A DNA stretch of 64,000 nucleotides from Dolichospermum sp. FACHB-1091 (GTDB lineage Bacteria > Cyanobacteriota > Cyanobacteriia > Cyanobacteriales > Nostocaceae). The translations under genes were made by a program, and so were the position numbers. Shown here in pieces: positions 10,065-17,709 of the stretch; within the stretch, counting starts at the first letter, position 1, and every line of letters begins with the position of its first letter. Location: assembly GCF_014697585.1 (NCBI RefSeq), contig NZ_JACJSB010000002.1, forward strand, positions 124,001 to 188,000, in the 5' to 3' direction. The notes beneath the pieces were generated by a model. The model saw only the letters and a program-made list of their open reading frames with translations, made no database searches and was not told the DNA's origin.

Positions 10065-10511
10065 ATGTCTTATTTGCTCGATACTAATCACTGTAGCTAC
10101 ATTATTAATGGTAATCCTCAAGTTACCAATACCTTAAAATCTTACTCATCTGTTATCATTGGCGTTAGCATTATCACTTATGCAGAACTACTATATATGA
10201 CAGAAAAATCAGCACTAAAATCTCAAAATTTAGGTGCAGTTCGAGTTTTTTTGTCTGACGTTGATTTGTATTTTATTGATGAAGAAACTGCCATTATTTA
10301 CAGTCGTCTAAAATCATCAGTTTTTAATTATTTTGCTCCCAAAGACAAAAGCAAACGTCGTAATTTCAGCATTGAAAACTTGGGCTTTAGTGACCATGAT
10401 CTTTGGATAGCAGCGACAGCTATTCAACACAATCTCACTCTCGTTTCTGCTGATAGCGATTTTCAACGTATTCATCAAGTACAGCCTTTTTCCCTGGAAT
10501 CATGGGTATAG
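10065..10511 (+). CDS. VapC-family PIN-domain ribonuclease toxin
   Basis: The 148-residue PIN domain has the expected acidic active site: D6 in SYLLDTNHCSYI, a glutamate in ITYAELLY, and the C-terminal aspartates in SDHDLWIAATA and SADSDF. PIN toxins of this group cut tRNA or rRNA when freed from the antitoxin. It lies directly downstream of its likely antitoxin and is convergent with the DUF433 gene. Confidence 0.88.
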   Translation: MSYLLDTNHCSYIINGNPQVTNTLKSYSSVIIGVSIITYAELLYMTEKSALKSQNLGAVRVFLSDVDLYFIDEETAIIYSRLKSSVFNYFAPKDKSKRRNFSIENLGFSDHDLWIAATAIQHNLTLVSADSDFQRIHQVQPFSLESWV

Positions 10512-10526
10512 ATTCACTCCAAATTT

Positions 10527-10751
10527 TCATGCTGTCAACCGCACAAAATCAGTCCGTCGTGCAGCAAACACAAGACAAGCTTGAATATCTTCCGGTTCTA
10601 AATCAGGAAAGTCTTCTAAAATTTCGCTAATGCTGACATTTTCTGCTAACATTTCTAAAATGTCGCTAACTCTAATTCTCATGCCGCGAATGCAAGGACG
10701 ACCCCCACATTGACCAGGTATTTGTGTAATACGAGTTAATAATTCGTTCAT
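10527..10751 (-). CDS. DUF433-family small protein (antitoxin-like)
   Basis: This 74-residue DUF433 protein has the signature PGQCGGRPCIRGMRIRVSDI (16-35) followed by a helix-turn-helix-like segment (SISEILEDFPDLEPEDI). DUF433 proteins normally precede a DUF5615 (Mut7-C/PIN-like) toxin gene. None is present downstream, since the vapC gene converges from the other side, so this looks like an orphan antitoxin. Confidence 0.85.
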   Translation of the reverse strand: MNELLTRITQIPGQCGGRPCIRGMRIRVSDILEMLAENVSISEILEDFPDLEPEDIQACLVFAARRTDFVRLTA

Positions 10752-10808
10752 TGAGTTAATTAGTGATTTTCATAAAGAATATTGTACCATTATTTTTGAT
10801 ATAATGAA

Positions 10809-11726
10809 ATGACTCGACAATCCCATGATCAATTCGCTAAAGAATATCTAGAGGAATTATTAACACCTTTAGGAACAATTAAAAAAAGCGAAAAGGTTAA
10901 AAGTGAAATTCAAGAAATTGATGTTTGGTTTGAACCCTTTTCTGATCAAAATCAGGAAAATCTACCTTTAGGTTTATTAGGGAAGATGGCTAAAACTCAA
11001 TGTTTATTTGAGCCTTTTCGCAATCCACCATCGGAAATAGAAATTCGCAGTTGTTTACTTAAATTATATGCCGTTCATGGTGATGTAGTTAGGAAAGCAA
11101 AACGCGAAAACAGAAATATTGCTGAATCAGAATTACCGATTTTATGGATTTTAACACCAACTTTTTCAAATCGGATGATTGCAGGTTTAGGTGCAAATGA
11201 AATTGTAGAAGATTGGGTTAAAGGTGTTTATTTTCTGCCGAATATTCTGAAAACAGCAATAGTTGTGATTCATCAATTACCAGAAAATGAGGATACATTA
11301 TGGTTGAGAGTTTTGGGGAAAGGAGGAACACAAAAAAGAGCAGTAGAGGAGTTAACTGAGTTACCTGAAAATAACCCTTTTCGAGAGAATTTGTTAGAAA
11401 TTTTAGCGGACTGGCGCAAGAATTTAGAATTGAGAGATAATTTAAGTAGAGAAGAGGAGGAAGTAATTATGAACTTATCACCGGCTTATTTACAACAAAT
11501 AGAAGATTGGAAGCAAGAAGGAAAGCAAGAAGGAAAAGAGGAAGAACGATTTTCTTTAATAACTTCTCTGCTAGAAGGGCGGTTTGGTAGTTTAGATGCT
11601 GAGTTATCTGGTGTGGTGGAAAAGATTGCTAATATTCCTATTTCTGAACGTACTCAGTTACTTCTTGCTTTGGGTAATTTATCCCGTGAGGAGTTGTTGC
11701 AAAGATTGAGTAGTGAGGAAGTTTGA
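10809..11726 (+). CDS. DUF4351-containing Rpn-like family protein, copy 2
   Basis: The 305-residue protein is nearly identical to the product at 5666-6559, from the MTRQSHDQF start to the LLQRL tail. The main difference is an 8-residue insertion in the charged linker (KQEGKQEGKEEE), produced by a short duplication of AAGAAGGAAAG-type sequence. The nucleotide similarity starts a few bases before the ATG and ends near the stop codon, so the unit that duplicated is essentially the gene. Recent duplication or gene conversion is likely. Function as for copy 1, unproven. Confidence 0.75.
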   Translation: MTRQSHDQFAKEYLEELLTPLGTIKKSEKVKSEIQEIDVWFEPFSDQNQENLPLGLLGKMAKTQCLFEPFRNPPSEIEIRSCLLKLYAVHGDVVRKAKRENRNIAESELPILWILTPTFSNRMIAGLGANEIVEDWVKGVYFLPNILKTAIVVIHQLPENEDTLWLRVLGKGGTQKRAVEELTELPENNPFRENLLEILADWRKNLELRDNLSREEEEVIMNLSPAYLQQIEDWKQEGKQEGKEEERFSLITSLLEGRFGSLDAELSGVVEKIANIPISERTQLLLALGNLSREELLQRLSSEEV

Positions 11727-11744
11727 GGGGATTTATGAAACAAC

Positions 11745-11778
11745 AAGACCCCCGATTTCTTGAAGAAGTCGGGGATCT
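11745..11778. terminator. Hairpin after DUF4351 copy 2
   Basis: AGACCCCCGATTTCTT pairs imperfectly with AAGAAGTCGGGGATCT. It is a diverged copy of the perfect hairpin at 4164-4196 and a likely terminator. Confidence 0.55.
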
Positions 11779-11892
11779 AAAATCTAATTATGGGTTATTT
11801 GTAATAAACTGATATAGGGAGTTGAAGTGGCTACTTTCCCAATATAAATTGTGGAAAACACAAGCCAAGAGGGGATATCGAAAACGAACAAA

Positions 11893-13140
11893 TTATGTTA
11901 CTAAATCGGCATTGGTAGAGGTGCGTTTCAGCGTGAATACAGCCAAGATAATTCCCACAATTGCTAATCCCGCAGTTGGGTAAAAGAAATTAGTGTAACT
12001 ACCGAAAATGTCCCTAATTTTGCCAGCTAATAAAGTTCCACCCAAAGCCCCCATACCGTAAGCAGTGAAGACAATACCGTAATTTTTGGCGTAGTCTTGG
12101 GGTTGAAATATGATTAAAGTGGAAGTAGGAGCGATCGCTAACCAACCCCCCAAAGCCAAGTAAAATAGCGAAAAAGCGACTATATAAGTGAGTACACTTC
12201 CCTTTTCAGCACTCAGCATCATAATCGAGGCAATCAAAATGAAAACAAAGGAAACAATTGCCGCTAATTTTGGCGTAAATTTGTCCGTGAACCACCCAAA
12301 AAATAACCGCCCTGCACCATTAAAGACAGCGAACAGGGAGACTGTATTTGCGGCTGTTGCTGCATCCAATTTAATAATTTCCTGTGCTAGAGGACTAGAA
12401 ATACCAATAGCTGCCAGTCCGGCAAAAGAACCAATGGTATAACAAAACCACAAGCCATAAAAACTGGAAGTCTGAAGAATTGATCCTGAAGTTTTAGTAT
12501 GAGAATTTGCTTGAATAGCTACAGGTGGAGTCCATCCTTCCGGTTGCCAACCTTGGGGAGGAGTTGTGAGAATAGTAGAAATAGCGGTAATAATAGCTGC
12601 AAAAGCAATACCTAAAATTACAAAAGTTTGCCGAACTCCAAAAGCATCTATGAGAAACTTTGCCAAAGGTGCAGTAATTAAAGGTGACAAACCAAACCCA
12701 ATCACAGTAGCACCAACAGCCAAACCTTTTTTATCGGGAAACCACTTAGCTACCACAGCCAACGGTACACCGTAAGTGATACCCACACCCATACCAGCAA
12801 TTACACCATAGGTAATAGTTAGTGTGGGAATATTGCCACCCAAACTAGAGAGAATATAACCTAATGCCGTAATTAATCCACCAACACCTGTAATCAGACG
12901 AGTATCAAAACGATTGATATAAAAGCCAGTGATTGGCATTAAAATTGCGAAGACAACCAACAGCACAGTAAATGGCAACAGGCTATCAGTTGCACCCACA
13001 TTGAGAAGTTTTTCTAAAGGTTTTCTAAAAATACTCCAAGAATAAACTGTACCCAAGCACAGCAGGATAGTTATACTTAGAGGTATGAGTAGCCATCGCC
13101 CTTTCTCAGCAGGCATACCAAATAATTGTACTTTTTCCAT
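11893..13140 (-). CDS. MFS transporter, oxalate/formate antiporter (OFA) type
   Basis: A 415-residue integral membrane protein with about 12 predicted transmembrane helices. Family features are the N-terminal LCLGTVYSWSIFRKPLEKLL, seen in OFA-type transporters, and a GxxxDRxG-like loop after helix 2 (FYINRFDTRL). The mid-protein loop contains PPQGWQPEGW, also typical of this group. Substrate is likely a small mono- or dicarboxylate such as oxalate, formate or lactate, but this cannot be read from sequence alone. It stands alone, convergent with the DUF4351 copy. Confidence 0.85.
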   Translation of the reverse strand: MEKVQLFGMPAEKGRWLLIPLSITILLCLGTVYSWSIFRKPLEKLLNVGATDSLLPFTVLLVVFAILMPITGFYINRFDTRLITGVGGLITALGYILSSLGGNIPTLTITYGVIAGMGVGITYGVPLAVVAKWFPDKKGLAVGATVIGFGLSPLITAPLAKFLIDAFGVRQTFVILGIAFAAIITAISTILTTPPQGWQPEGWTPPVAIQANSHTKTSGSILQTSSFYGLWFCYTIGSFAGLAAIGISSPLAQEIIKLDAATAANTVSLFAVFNGAGRLFFGWFTDKFTPKLAAIVSFVFILIASIMMLSAEKGSVLTYIVAFSLFYLALGGWLAIAPTSTLIIFQPQDYAKNYGIVFTAYGMGALGGTLLAGKIRDIFGSYTNFFYPTAGLAIVGIILAVFTLKRTSTNADLVT

Positions 13141-13206
13141 TTGTTGTTATGTGAATAAGGGAAATAATTTTTTCCAGTATCTCACTTTTTAGCTAAATTA
13201 ACACCA

Positions 13207-13281
13207 ACTCAGTTACTTCTGTCTTTGGGTAATTTATCCCGTGAAGAGTTGTTACAAAAATTGAGTAGTGAGGAAAGTTAG
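13207..13281 (+). pseudogene. 3' relic of a third DUF4351 gene
   Basis: Twenty-four codons (TQLLLSLGNLSREELLQKL then SSEES and TAG) match the C-terminus of the two DUF4351 genes. Homology continues past the stop through TATATTTTTTGGCAGTTTGA to about 13306, exactly as downstream of copy 1 (to ~6583). The rest of the gene is absent. The fragment sits between the MFS gene and the methyltransferase gene. Confidence 0.85.
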
Positions 13282-13373
13282 TATAATATATTTTTTGGCA
13301 GTTTGACGGAATTTCCCAAACTGCTGATGCGTTGAGTAATTTTTAACACTGTTTATTAAACTTGTGAGGATAG

Positions 13374-14351
13374 ATGAGATTGAGCAGTTATAATAATGCA
13401 TTAAACGTAATACAACAGTCTCTAAATCTTGGAGTGGTAGAAGCACAAAGTAGTGAACAAAAATTACTACCATTACCATTAACAAAAGGATTCCAACTAC
13501 AATATACCCATCCTCACGGACAAATTTATCAAGGTAATTCCCTAGATTGGCTGGCATCTCTTGATTCAGAAAGCGTTGATCTAGTGTTTGCTGACCCACC
13601 TTATAATATTAAAAAAGCTGAATGGGATAATTTTGAGAACCAAGAAAAATATATCGCCTGGTCAATTCAATGGATTAGCCAAGCTTCGCGTATTCTCAAA
13701 TCTAATGGATCTCTTTACGTTTGTGGTTTTTCTGAAATATTAGCTGATTTAAAATATTCAGTATCCAAATATTTCAAAAATTGTCGTTGGTTAATTTGGC
13801 ACTATAAAAACAAGGCTAATTTAGGTAGTGATTGGGGACGATCGCATGAAAGTATTATTCATTTTCGTAAATCAGATCAAGTGAAAATTAATATTGACGA
13901 TGTGCGAATTCCTTATGGCGCACATACATTAAAGTATCCTTCCCATCCCCAAGCAGAAACAAGTGCTTATGGAAAAGGTAAAACAAAAAAAAATAATAAC
14001 TGGACACCTAACCCAAAAGGTGCAAAACCTAAAGACGTAATAGAAATTCCTACTACTTGTAACGGTATGGGTGAAACAACACCTCATCCAACTCAAAAGC
14101 CAGAAGAATTATTAAGAAAATTTATCCTTGCATCATCACAGGAAGGAGATTTGATTATTGATCCATTTTCAGGATCTGGAACAACTATTGTAGTTGCAGA
14201 ACAACTTAACCGTCGTTGGATGGGATGTGATCTAAATATTGAGTATAATAATTGGGCAATTCAAAGATTAGAAAATGTCCATCCCATGACAAAGGAAGAA
14301 TGGATAGCCTTTGATCGCAAAAATTCAGAACGCAGGGAGTCTATTCGATGA
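13374..14351 (+). CDS. Beta-class DNA N4-cytosine/N6-adenine methyltransferase
   Basis: The 325-residue enzyme has catalytic motif IV DPPY (74-77, in LVFADPPYNIKK) before the SAM-binding motif I DPFSGSGTT (near 262-270), the order of beta-class enzymes. HPTQKP precedes motif I, as expected. The ATG at 13374 has a GAGG 4 nt upstream. The stop codon overlaps the next ATG (ATGA). No restriction enzyme gene of normal size follows, so this is an orphan methyltransferase or the survivor of a restriction-modification system. The target sequence cannot be inferred. Confidence 0.9.
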   Translation: MRLSSYNNALNVIQQSLNLGVVEAQSSEQKLLPLPLTKGFQLQYTHPHGQIYQGNSLDWLASLDSESVDLVFADPPYNIKKAEWDNFENQEKYIAWSIQWISQASRILKSNGSLYVCGFSEILADLKYSVSKYFKNCRWLIWHYKNKANLGSDWGRSHESIIHFRKSDQVKINIDDVRIPYGAHTLKYPSHPQAETSAYGKGKTKKNNNWTPNPKGAKPKDVIEIPTTCNGMGETTPHPTQKPEELLRKFILASSQEGDLIIDPFSGSGTTIVVAEQLNRRWMGCDLNIEYNNWAIQRLENVHPMTKEEWIAFDRKNSERRESIR

Positions 14352-14536
14352 GGTTAGAAGATTTAGTAAATCATGCAGTGGACAAAGAAAATTTTCAGAC
14401 TATTCAAAACTACATTTCCTTATTTTTACCAGGACACTTTAAAGCCTACACTATTAAACTAAATTCACTGGACGGTGTATATTACTGCGATATTCGCCCA
14501 AATATGATGAGGGATACACTTTTAAAAACAGCTTGA
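14348..14536 (+). CDS. Small protein coupled to the methyltransferase; possible truncated partner
   Basis: The 62-residue product begins MRLEDLVNHAVDKENFQ, and its ATG overlaps the methyltransferase stop by 4 nt. Tight coupling suggests a functional or former partner, such as a restriction endonuclease reduced to its N-terminus. I do not recognise the sequence. It could also be an intact small regulator. Confidence 0.45.
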   Translation: MRLEDLVNHAVDKENFQTIQNYISLFLPGHFKAYTIKLNSLDGVYYCDIRPNMMRDTLLKTA

Positions 14537-14611
14537 AGAAAATGAGCGATCGCTTTACTGAAAGTATTGCTATGAGATAAAATATAATCAAGTATTATTA
14601 AAATAACCTCC

Positions 14612-14839
14612 ATGTCCCTATAAAAACTGAAAGAGCAAGCCTTTCAACTACCAAAGAGCGATCGCTTAGAACCCGTCCGTGCAATCATTGAATAATTGCA
14701 AAATCAAACCAGTCAACAATCAGAACGGACTAGCATTATTAAACAAATGAAAGGTTTATTAAAAACCAATCAACCAGCACCAACCGATGAACAGGTAAAA
14801 GCAATGTTAGAAGAACATCGAGTGGAGAAGTATCTTTAA
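14612..14839 (+). pseudogene. Decayed antitoxin gene with two in-frame TAA stops
   Basis: Reading from ATG 14612, the frame encodes MSL-stop-KLKEQAFQLPKSDRLEPVRAIIE-stop, then LQNQTSQQSERTS and a tail ending HRVEKYL, TAA at 14837-14839. The protein matches the look of cyanobacterial VapB-type antitoxins (LPKSDRLELVRAIIESLQ). The stops are at codons 4 (14621-14623) and 28 (14693-14695). Only these two codons interrupt an otherwise open frame, so decay is recent. Confidence 0.8.
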
Positions 14840-14860
14840 TGAAAATTATCATTGATACTA
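14839..14860 (+). pseudogene. N-terminal stub of a PIN-type toxin gene cut by a small element
   Basis: The ATG at 14839 overlaps the antitoxin stop (TAATG). It encodes MKIIIDT, the usual PIN toxin start with its first active-site aspartate. After seven codons the sequence enters the TA-flanked element at 14861. The rest of the toxin gene is not found beyond the element, where a second small element begins at 15022. Confidence 0.7.
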
Positions 14861-15010
14861 CAGCAAATTGTCATCAAACCTGGAAAAAGAACCCCACACC
14901 CAACCCCCTCCAATATCAAAAGTTTATCCTTTTCTTTCCCCCGCAGCGGGGGGATTGAGGGGGGTTCGATGAGGGGGCTAGGATATACCTTATATGATTG
15001 GAAATCGCTG
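14861..15010. repeat. 150-bp TA-flanked small element, family B, copy 1
   Basis: Ends CAGCAAATTGTCATC and GGAAATCGCTG are imperfect inverted repeats, each bordered by TA (14859-14860 and 15011-15012). The interior holds the conserved AATATCAAAAGTTTATCC and a G/C-rich inverted core around GCAGCGGGGGGATTGAGG. Copies of the same length occur at 41755-41904 and 47436-47586. TA borders and size suggest a non-autonomous IS630/Tc1-type element. Confidence 0.8.
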
Positions 15011-15021
15011 TAAATTTTTCT

Positions 15022-15133
15022 GGCGTTGCTGAATTGAGGAGAAAAATTCCCAAATTTAACCTTTAAAACTCTTACCTTTGCGTCTTTGCGCCTTTGCGTG
15101 AGACTAAAATTCATACCCTTAATCAGCAACGCC
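15022..15133. repeat. 112-bp small element, family C
   Basis: Terminal inverted repeats GGCGTTGCTGA (15022-15032) and TCAGCAACGCC (15123-15133). It contains the dispersed CTTTGCGTCTTTGCG sequence. It lies directly beside the family B element and may have inserted near or into it. Confidence 0.7.
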
Positions 15134-15164
15134 CATTTTCTCATCCAAACAAGGTATAAACATC

Positions 15165-15192
15165 TAAAAACCCGATCAAGCTTGACCGGGTT
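15165..15192 (-). terminator. Intrinsic terminator, minus strand
   Basis: On the minus strand AACCCGGTCAAG pairs with CTTGATCGGGTT (one wobble) and is followed by a run of T (15166-15170 read as A on the plus strand). It lies about 30 nt beyond the candidate RNA gene at 15224-15408 and would terminate it. Confidence 0.75.
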
Positions 15193-15223
15193 ATAGTGAA
15201 TTTGCAGGTTTCAAATGATTAAA

Positions 15224-15408
15224 GTAAAGTAAGTGAATCTAAGTTACTAAAGGTGGACTCGTGGGAACACAAACACAGCATCTCTACGTCTTTCCGCTCT
15301 GGGATTTGGCCTCGCCACTTACAATTGGCTACTTGCCACTTGATCATCAATAATGCTGTAATTTGCTGGGCTGATGACAGGGGACACTAGATCATTCGCC
15401 CTTTTTGG
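15224..15408 (-). ncRNA. Candidate structured small RNA, possibly 6S-like
   Basis: No protein gene covers this interval, yet it has a terminator downstream and a TATATT-type -10 box upstream (about 15444-15449 on the minus strand). The ends can pair (UGA-U-UCUA with UAGA-U-UCA; AAAG with CUUU), giving a rod of about 185 nt. Inside, ACAGCAU pairs perfectly with AUGCUGU and CAAA with UUUG, leaving single-stranded blocks that include GUGUCCCCUG and GUGUUCCCACGAG. A long rod with a central bubble and this length fit 6S RNA, but I could not match a known sequence, so the identity is tentative. Confidence 0.4.
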
Positions 15409-15540
15409 TTGGTTTCTTATTTGTTTGGTGTCCTATGGATTTAATATATCATTTGATTTTGCTGGTGGAATCTGTTCTTTACATTTATTAACATTATTAA
15501 CAAATAAGTAGATTAGCGTTAAAAATTGTCGTTATGAAAA

Positions 15541-15650
15541 GGGAACAGGGAACAGGGAACAGGGAACAGCGAATAGGGAATAGGGAATAGGGAACAGGGA
15601 ACAGGGAACAGGGAACAGGGAACAGCGAATAGGGAATAGGGAATAGGGAA
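15541..15650. repeat. Heptamer tandem repeat (STRR), GGGAACA/GGGAATA
   Basis: About fifteen head-to-tail 7-mers, mostly GGGAACA and GGGAATA with two GCGAATA variants. The same block order (several GGGAACA, then GCGAATA, then GGGAATA) occurs twice in succession, showing block duplication. Non-coding. Confidence 0.95.
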
Positions 15651-15727
15651 CTTTACTTTTCGTTACTTATGTCGGTTTTTTTCCGTTTATCTACTTAGGT
15701 AAAAATCAACAGAGGTAAGGAAAGTGC

Positions 15728-16561
15728 TTATTTGCGTTTAGTTCCTTTTTGCCAGGTTTGACTATGATGTTGTTTACTAAATTCCGCTTTGGGAAAAAGT
15801 CGCTGTTCTATTTGTTCATAACTTCCTTCAAAGTCACATTTACCTAAATAAGGACACTGATGACAATAAACTCCCTTTGTGTAACGTTCTAAATTCTCGC
15901 GGTTGAAAAAATAGGGTTTGTGACTAAATGTACTTGCTACCCATTGCCATGACATATTGTTACTTGCTGGATCACCGTCGAGTAAATGTTGCAAAAACCA
16001 CTTTGCGCCGGCTTGCCATTCCACCCGTCGCCAATGAATAATATAAGCTGCTAACCACATTCTGATATGATTATGGAGATAGCCAGTGGTTCGCAATTCC
16101 TGACTAAAGCTGTCAATGCAAACTAACCCTGTAGTTCCAGTGGTGATATCTTCTGGTAATTTAGCTGTATAATCTGCGGGTAGATAACCGGTTTTATATT
16201 CTTCCTGATTTTGCCAAATCCCGTTTTCTAGTTTAACATATAATCTTTGCCAGTAGTCACGCCAAGCTAATTCCTGAATCAATTTATTAGCATCATTTGG
16301 GTTTTTAACTCGTTTGAGTACATATTCTCGAATTTCTCCCAAACTTAAAACACCATGACGAATATAAGCTGACAATTTAGTAACATTACCATCTAAAAAA
16401 TTGCGTGTTTTTCCATAAGCTACCGGATCAATTTTTCTGAGTGCTTTCTCCGCTGCTTTCCTTCCCCCTGGAATATGGCTAACATGATCATCTGCTGCTT
16501 GGGGAAACTGTTCCCGCAGGTATGTAACTAATTCACTTCTGTTTTTAAAATCACGTAACAT
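15728..16561 (-). CDS. Photolyase/cryptochrome-like FAD-binding domain protein lacking the N-terminal domain
   Basis: The 277 residues correspond to the C-terminal FAD-binding half of the photolyase/cryptochrome family: LAWRDYWQRLY, then HNHIRMWLAAY, then HLLDGDPASNNMSWQWVAS. The N-terminal alpha/beta antenna domain is missing entirely, and the start MLRDFKNRSELVTYL has no preceding fragment. The C-terminus carries CHQCPYLGKC, three cysteines in a small cluster not typical of classical photolyases. Such short proteins occur in cyanobacteria; whether they repair DNA or sense light is not known to me. It is convergent with the candidate RNA gene. Confidence 0.85.
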   Translation of the reverse strand: MLRDFKNRSELVTYLREQFPQAADDHVSHIPGGRKAAEKALRKIDPVAYGKTRNFLDGNVTKLSAYIRHGVLSLGEIREYVLKRVKNPNDANKLIQELAWRDYWQRLYVKLENGIWQNQEEYKTGYLPADYTAKLPEDITTGTTGLVCIDSFSQELRTTGYLHNHIRMWLAAYIIHWRRVEWQAGAKWFLQHLLDGDPASNNMSWQWVASTFSHKPYFFNRENLERYTKGVYCHQCPYLGKCDFEGSYEQIEQRLFPKAEFSKQHHSQTWQKGTKRK

Positions 16562-16680
16562 AATTTTCTAGATATGTTTTCTTGAGTGTTGTATAATTGA
16601 AGTATGATTTAGTCTCACGCCAAAGCGCAAAGACCCAATGCTAACCGCTTGTAAAATTATGGAATACAAATTATTACAAA

Positions 16681-16929
16681 ATGTCCCCACAATTCCCAAT
16701 TGGTAGTAAAGTTCGTGTGGTATCCTTACCACCATACCTGAAAACTGCTGAACCTATGCCTATGTTACGTCCTGCTGATGTCATTCACATTGGGGAAGAA
16801 GGTATAGTTATTGACTGTCGCCCCGGTGGTTATTGGGGTGTACGCTTTACTAGAGGGGCTTTTCTCATAGATAGCCAATACATTGAAAGTATCGAAAAAC
16901 CACCGGAATCTGATTCAGATGCAAAATAG
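16681..16929 (+). CDS. sipA: Regulatory protein SipA (NblS-interacting protein)
   Basis: The 82-residue DUF3148 protein starts with MSPQFPIGSKVRVVSLPPYLKT and shows LRPADVIHIGEEGIVIDCRPGGYWGVRF, an SH3-like small barrel. In Synechococcus, SipA binds the sensor kinase NblS and modulates high-light and nutrient-stress responses. Length matches the family. It lies 50 nt upstream of the peroxiredoxin gene in the same direction and may share a transcript, which would link two stress functions. Confidence 0.9.
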   Translation: MSPQFPIGSKVRVVSLPPYLKTAEPMPMLRPADVIHIGEEGIVIDCRPGGYWGVRFTRGAFLIDSQYIESIEKPPESDSDAK

Positions 16930-16979
16930 GAGACGAGAAGAATGTAAACTTATATTAAGTTATTTTTCTGGTTTAAACC

Positions 16980-17537
16980 ATGATTTCCCGTCGCACTTTT
17001 CTGAGCATTTTATTTGCTACTTGTTTAGCTGTGATTAGTTGGTTGAATTTTACACCCAACGCTCAAGCTTTAGGCGGTAAATTACCGACAATTAATCAAC
17101 TAGCGCCAGAATTTACTTTACCAACTAATACAGGCAATGGTAAAATTTCTTTGGCTGATTTTCGCGGTCAGTGGGTAGTTCTCTATTTCTACCCTAAAGA
17201 TTTTACTTCTGGTTGTACTATTGAAGCTCGACGTTTTCAGCAAGACCTATCTAAATACATTGAGAAAAATACTCAAGTTATTGGTATCAGTGCTGACGAT
17301 GTTGATTCTCATGCGGAATTTTGTGATTCCGAAGGGTTAAAATTTCCTTTGTTAGCTGATACTACGGGAACAGTTAGTAAGGCTTATGGTTCTTGGATGA
17401 GTTTTTTCTCTATGCGCCATAGTTTTATTATTGATCCTCAAGGTATTTTACGCGCAACTTTTGTCAAGGTCAATCCTAGTATTCACAGTACGGAAGTTTT
17501 AGCGGAGTTAACCAAATTACAATCTTCTGTTTCTTAG
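16980..17537 (+). CDS. Exported peroxiredoxin, PrxQ/BCP type
   Basis: The 185-residue peroxidase reduces H2O2 and organic peroxides. The N-terminus MISRRTFLSIL followed by a hydrophobic stretch to NAQA fits a twin-arginine (Tat) signal, implying a periplasmic or thylakoid-lumen location. The thioredoxin-fold core has YPKDFTSGCTIEA with peroxidatic C79, and the PrxQ-like LPTINQLAPEFTLP start. The resolving cysteine normally five residues after the first (C-x4-C) is absent. Another cysteine occurs in EFCDSEG, so it may act as an atypical or 1-Cys enzyme. Confidence 0.9.
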   Translation: MISRRTFLSILFATCLAVISWLNFTPNAQALGGKLPTINQLAPEFTLPTNTGNGKISLADFRGQWVVLYFYPKDFTSGCTIEARRFQQDLSKYIEKNTQVIGISADDVDSHAEFCDSEGLKFPLLADTTGTVSKAYGSWMSFFSMRHSFIIDPQGILRATFVKVNPSIHSTEVLAELTKLQSSVS

Positions 17538-17575
17538 AAGTCAGGAAATAAAATATTATTTTTTTGACTCCCTCT

Positions 17576-17611
17576 CTCTGCGGTTTTAGGGTTTTTTCTC
17601 TAACCGCAGAG
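17576..17611. terminator. Inverted repeat downstream of the peroxiredoxin gene
   Basis: CTCTGCGGTT (17576-17585) and AACCGCAGAG (17602-17611) form a 10-bp stem with a T-rich 16-nt loop. It could terminate the sipA-peroxiredoxin transcript, although no strong U-run follows. It is part of a dispersed repeat (CCGCAGAGGCGCGGAGG). Confidence 0.5.
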
Positions 17612-17709
17612 GCGCGGAGGACGCGGAGGAGGAAGGTTATATTTAGAATGTCTGGTTTTTGTCTCTAGAATTAAGTTTAAAGGTTTTATAGGAGTGCTAA
17701 TTTTTTTCA

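Noticed and set aside
13252-13599. Minus-strand 115-codon frame over the methyltransferase start
   Set aside because: It overlaps the DUF4351 relic and methyltransferase N-terminus, so it is a shadow frame.
15541-15650. Regular GGGAACA repeats as a possible CRISPR array
   Set aside because: The repeats are 7-mers with no spacers between them, and no cas gene is nearby. It is an STRR.
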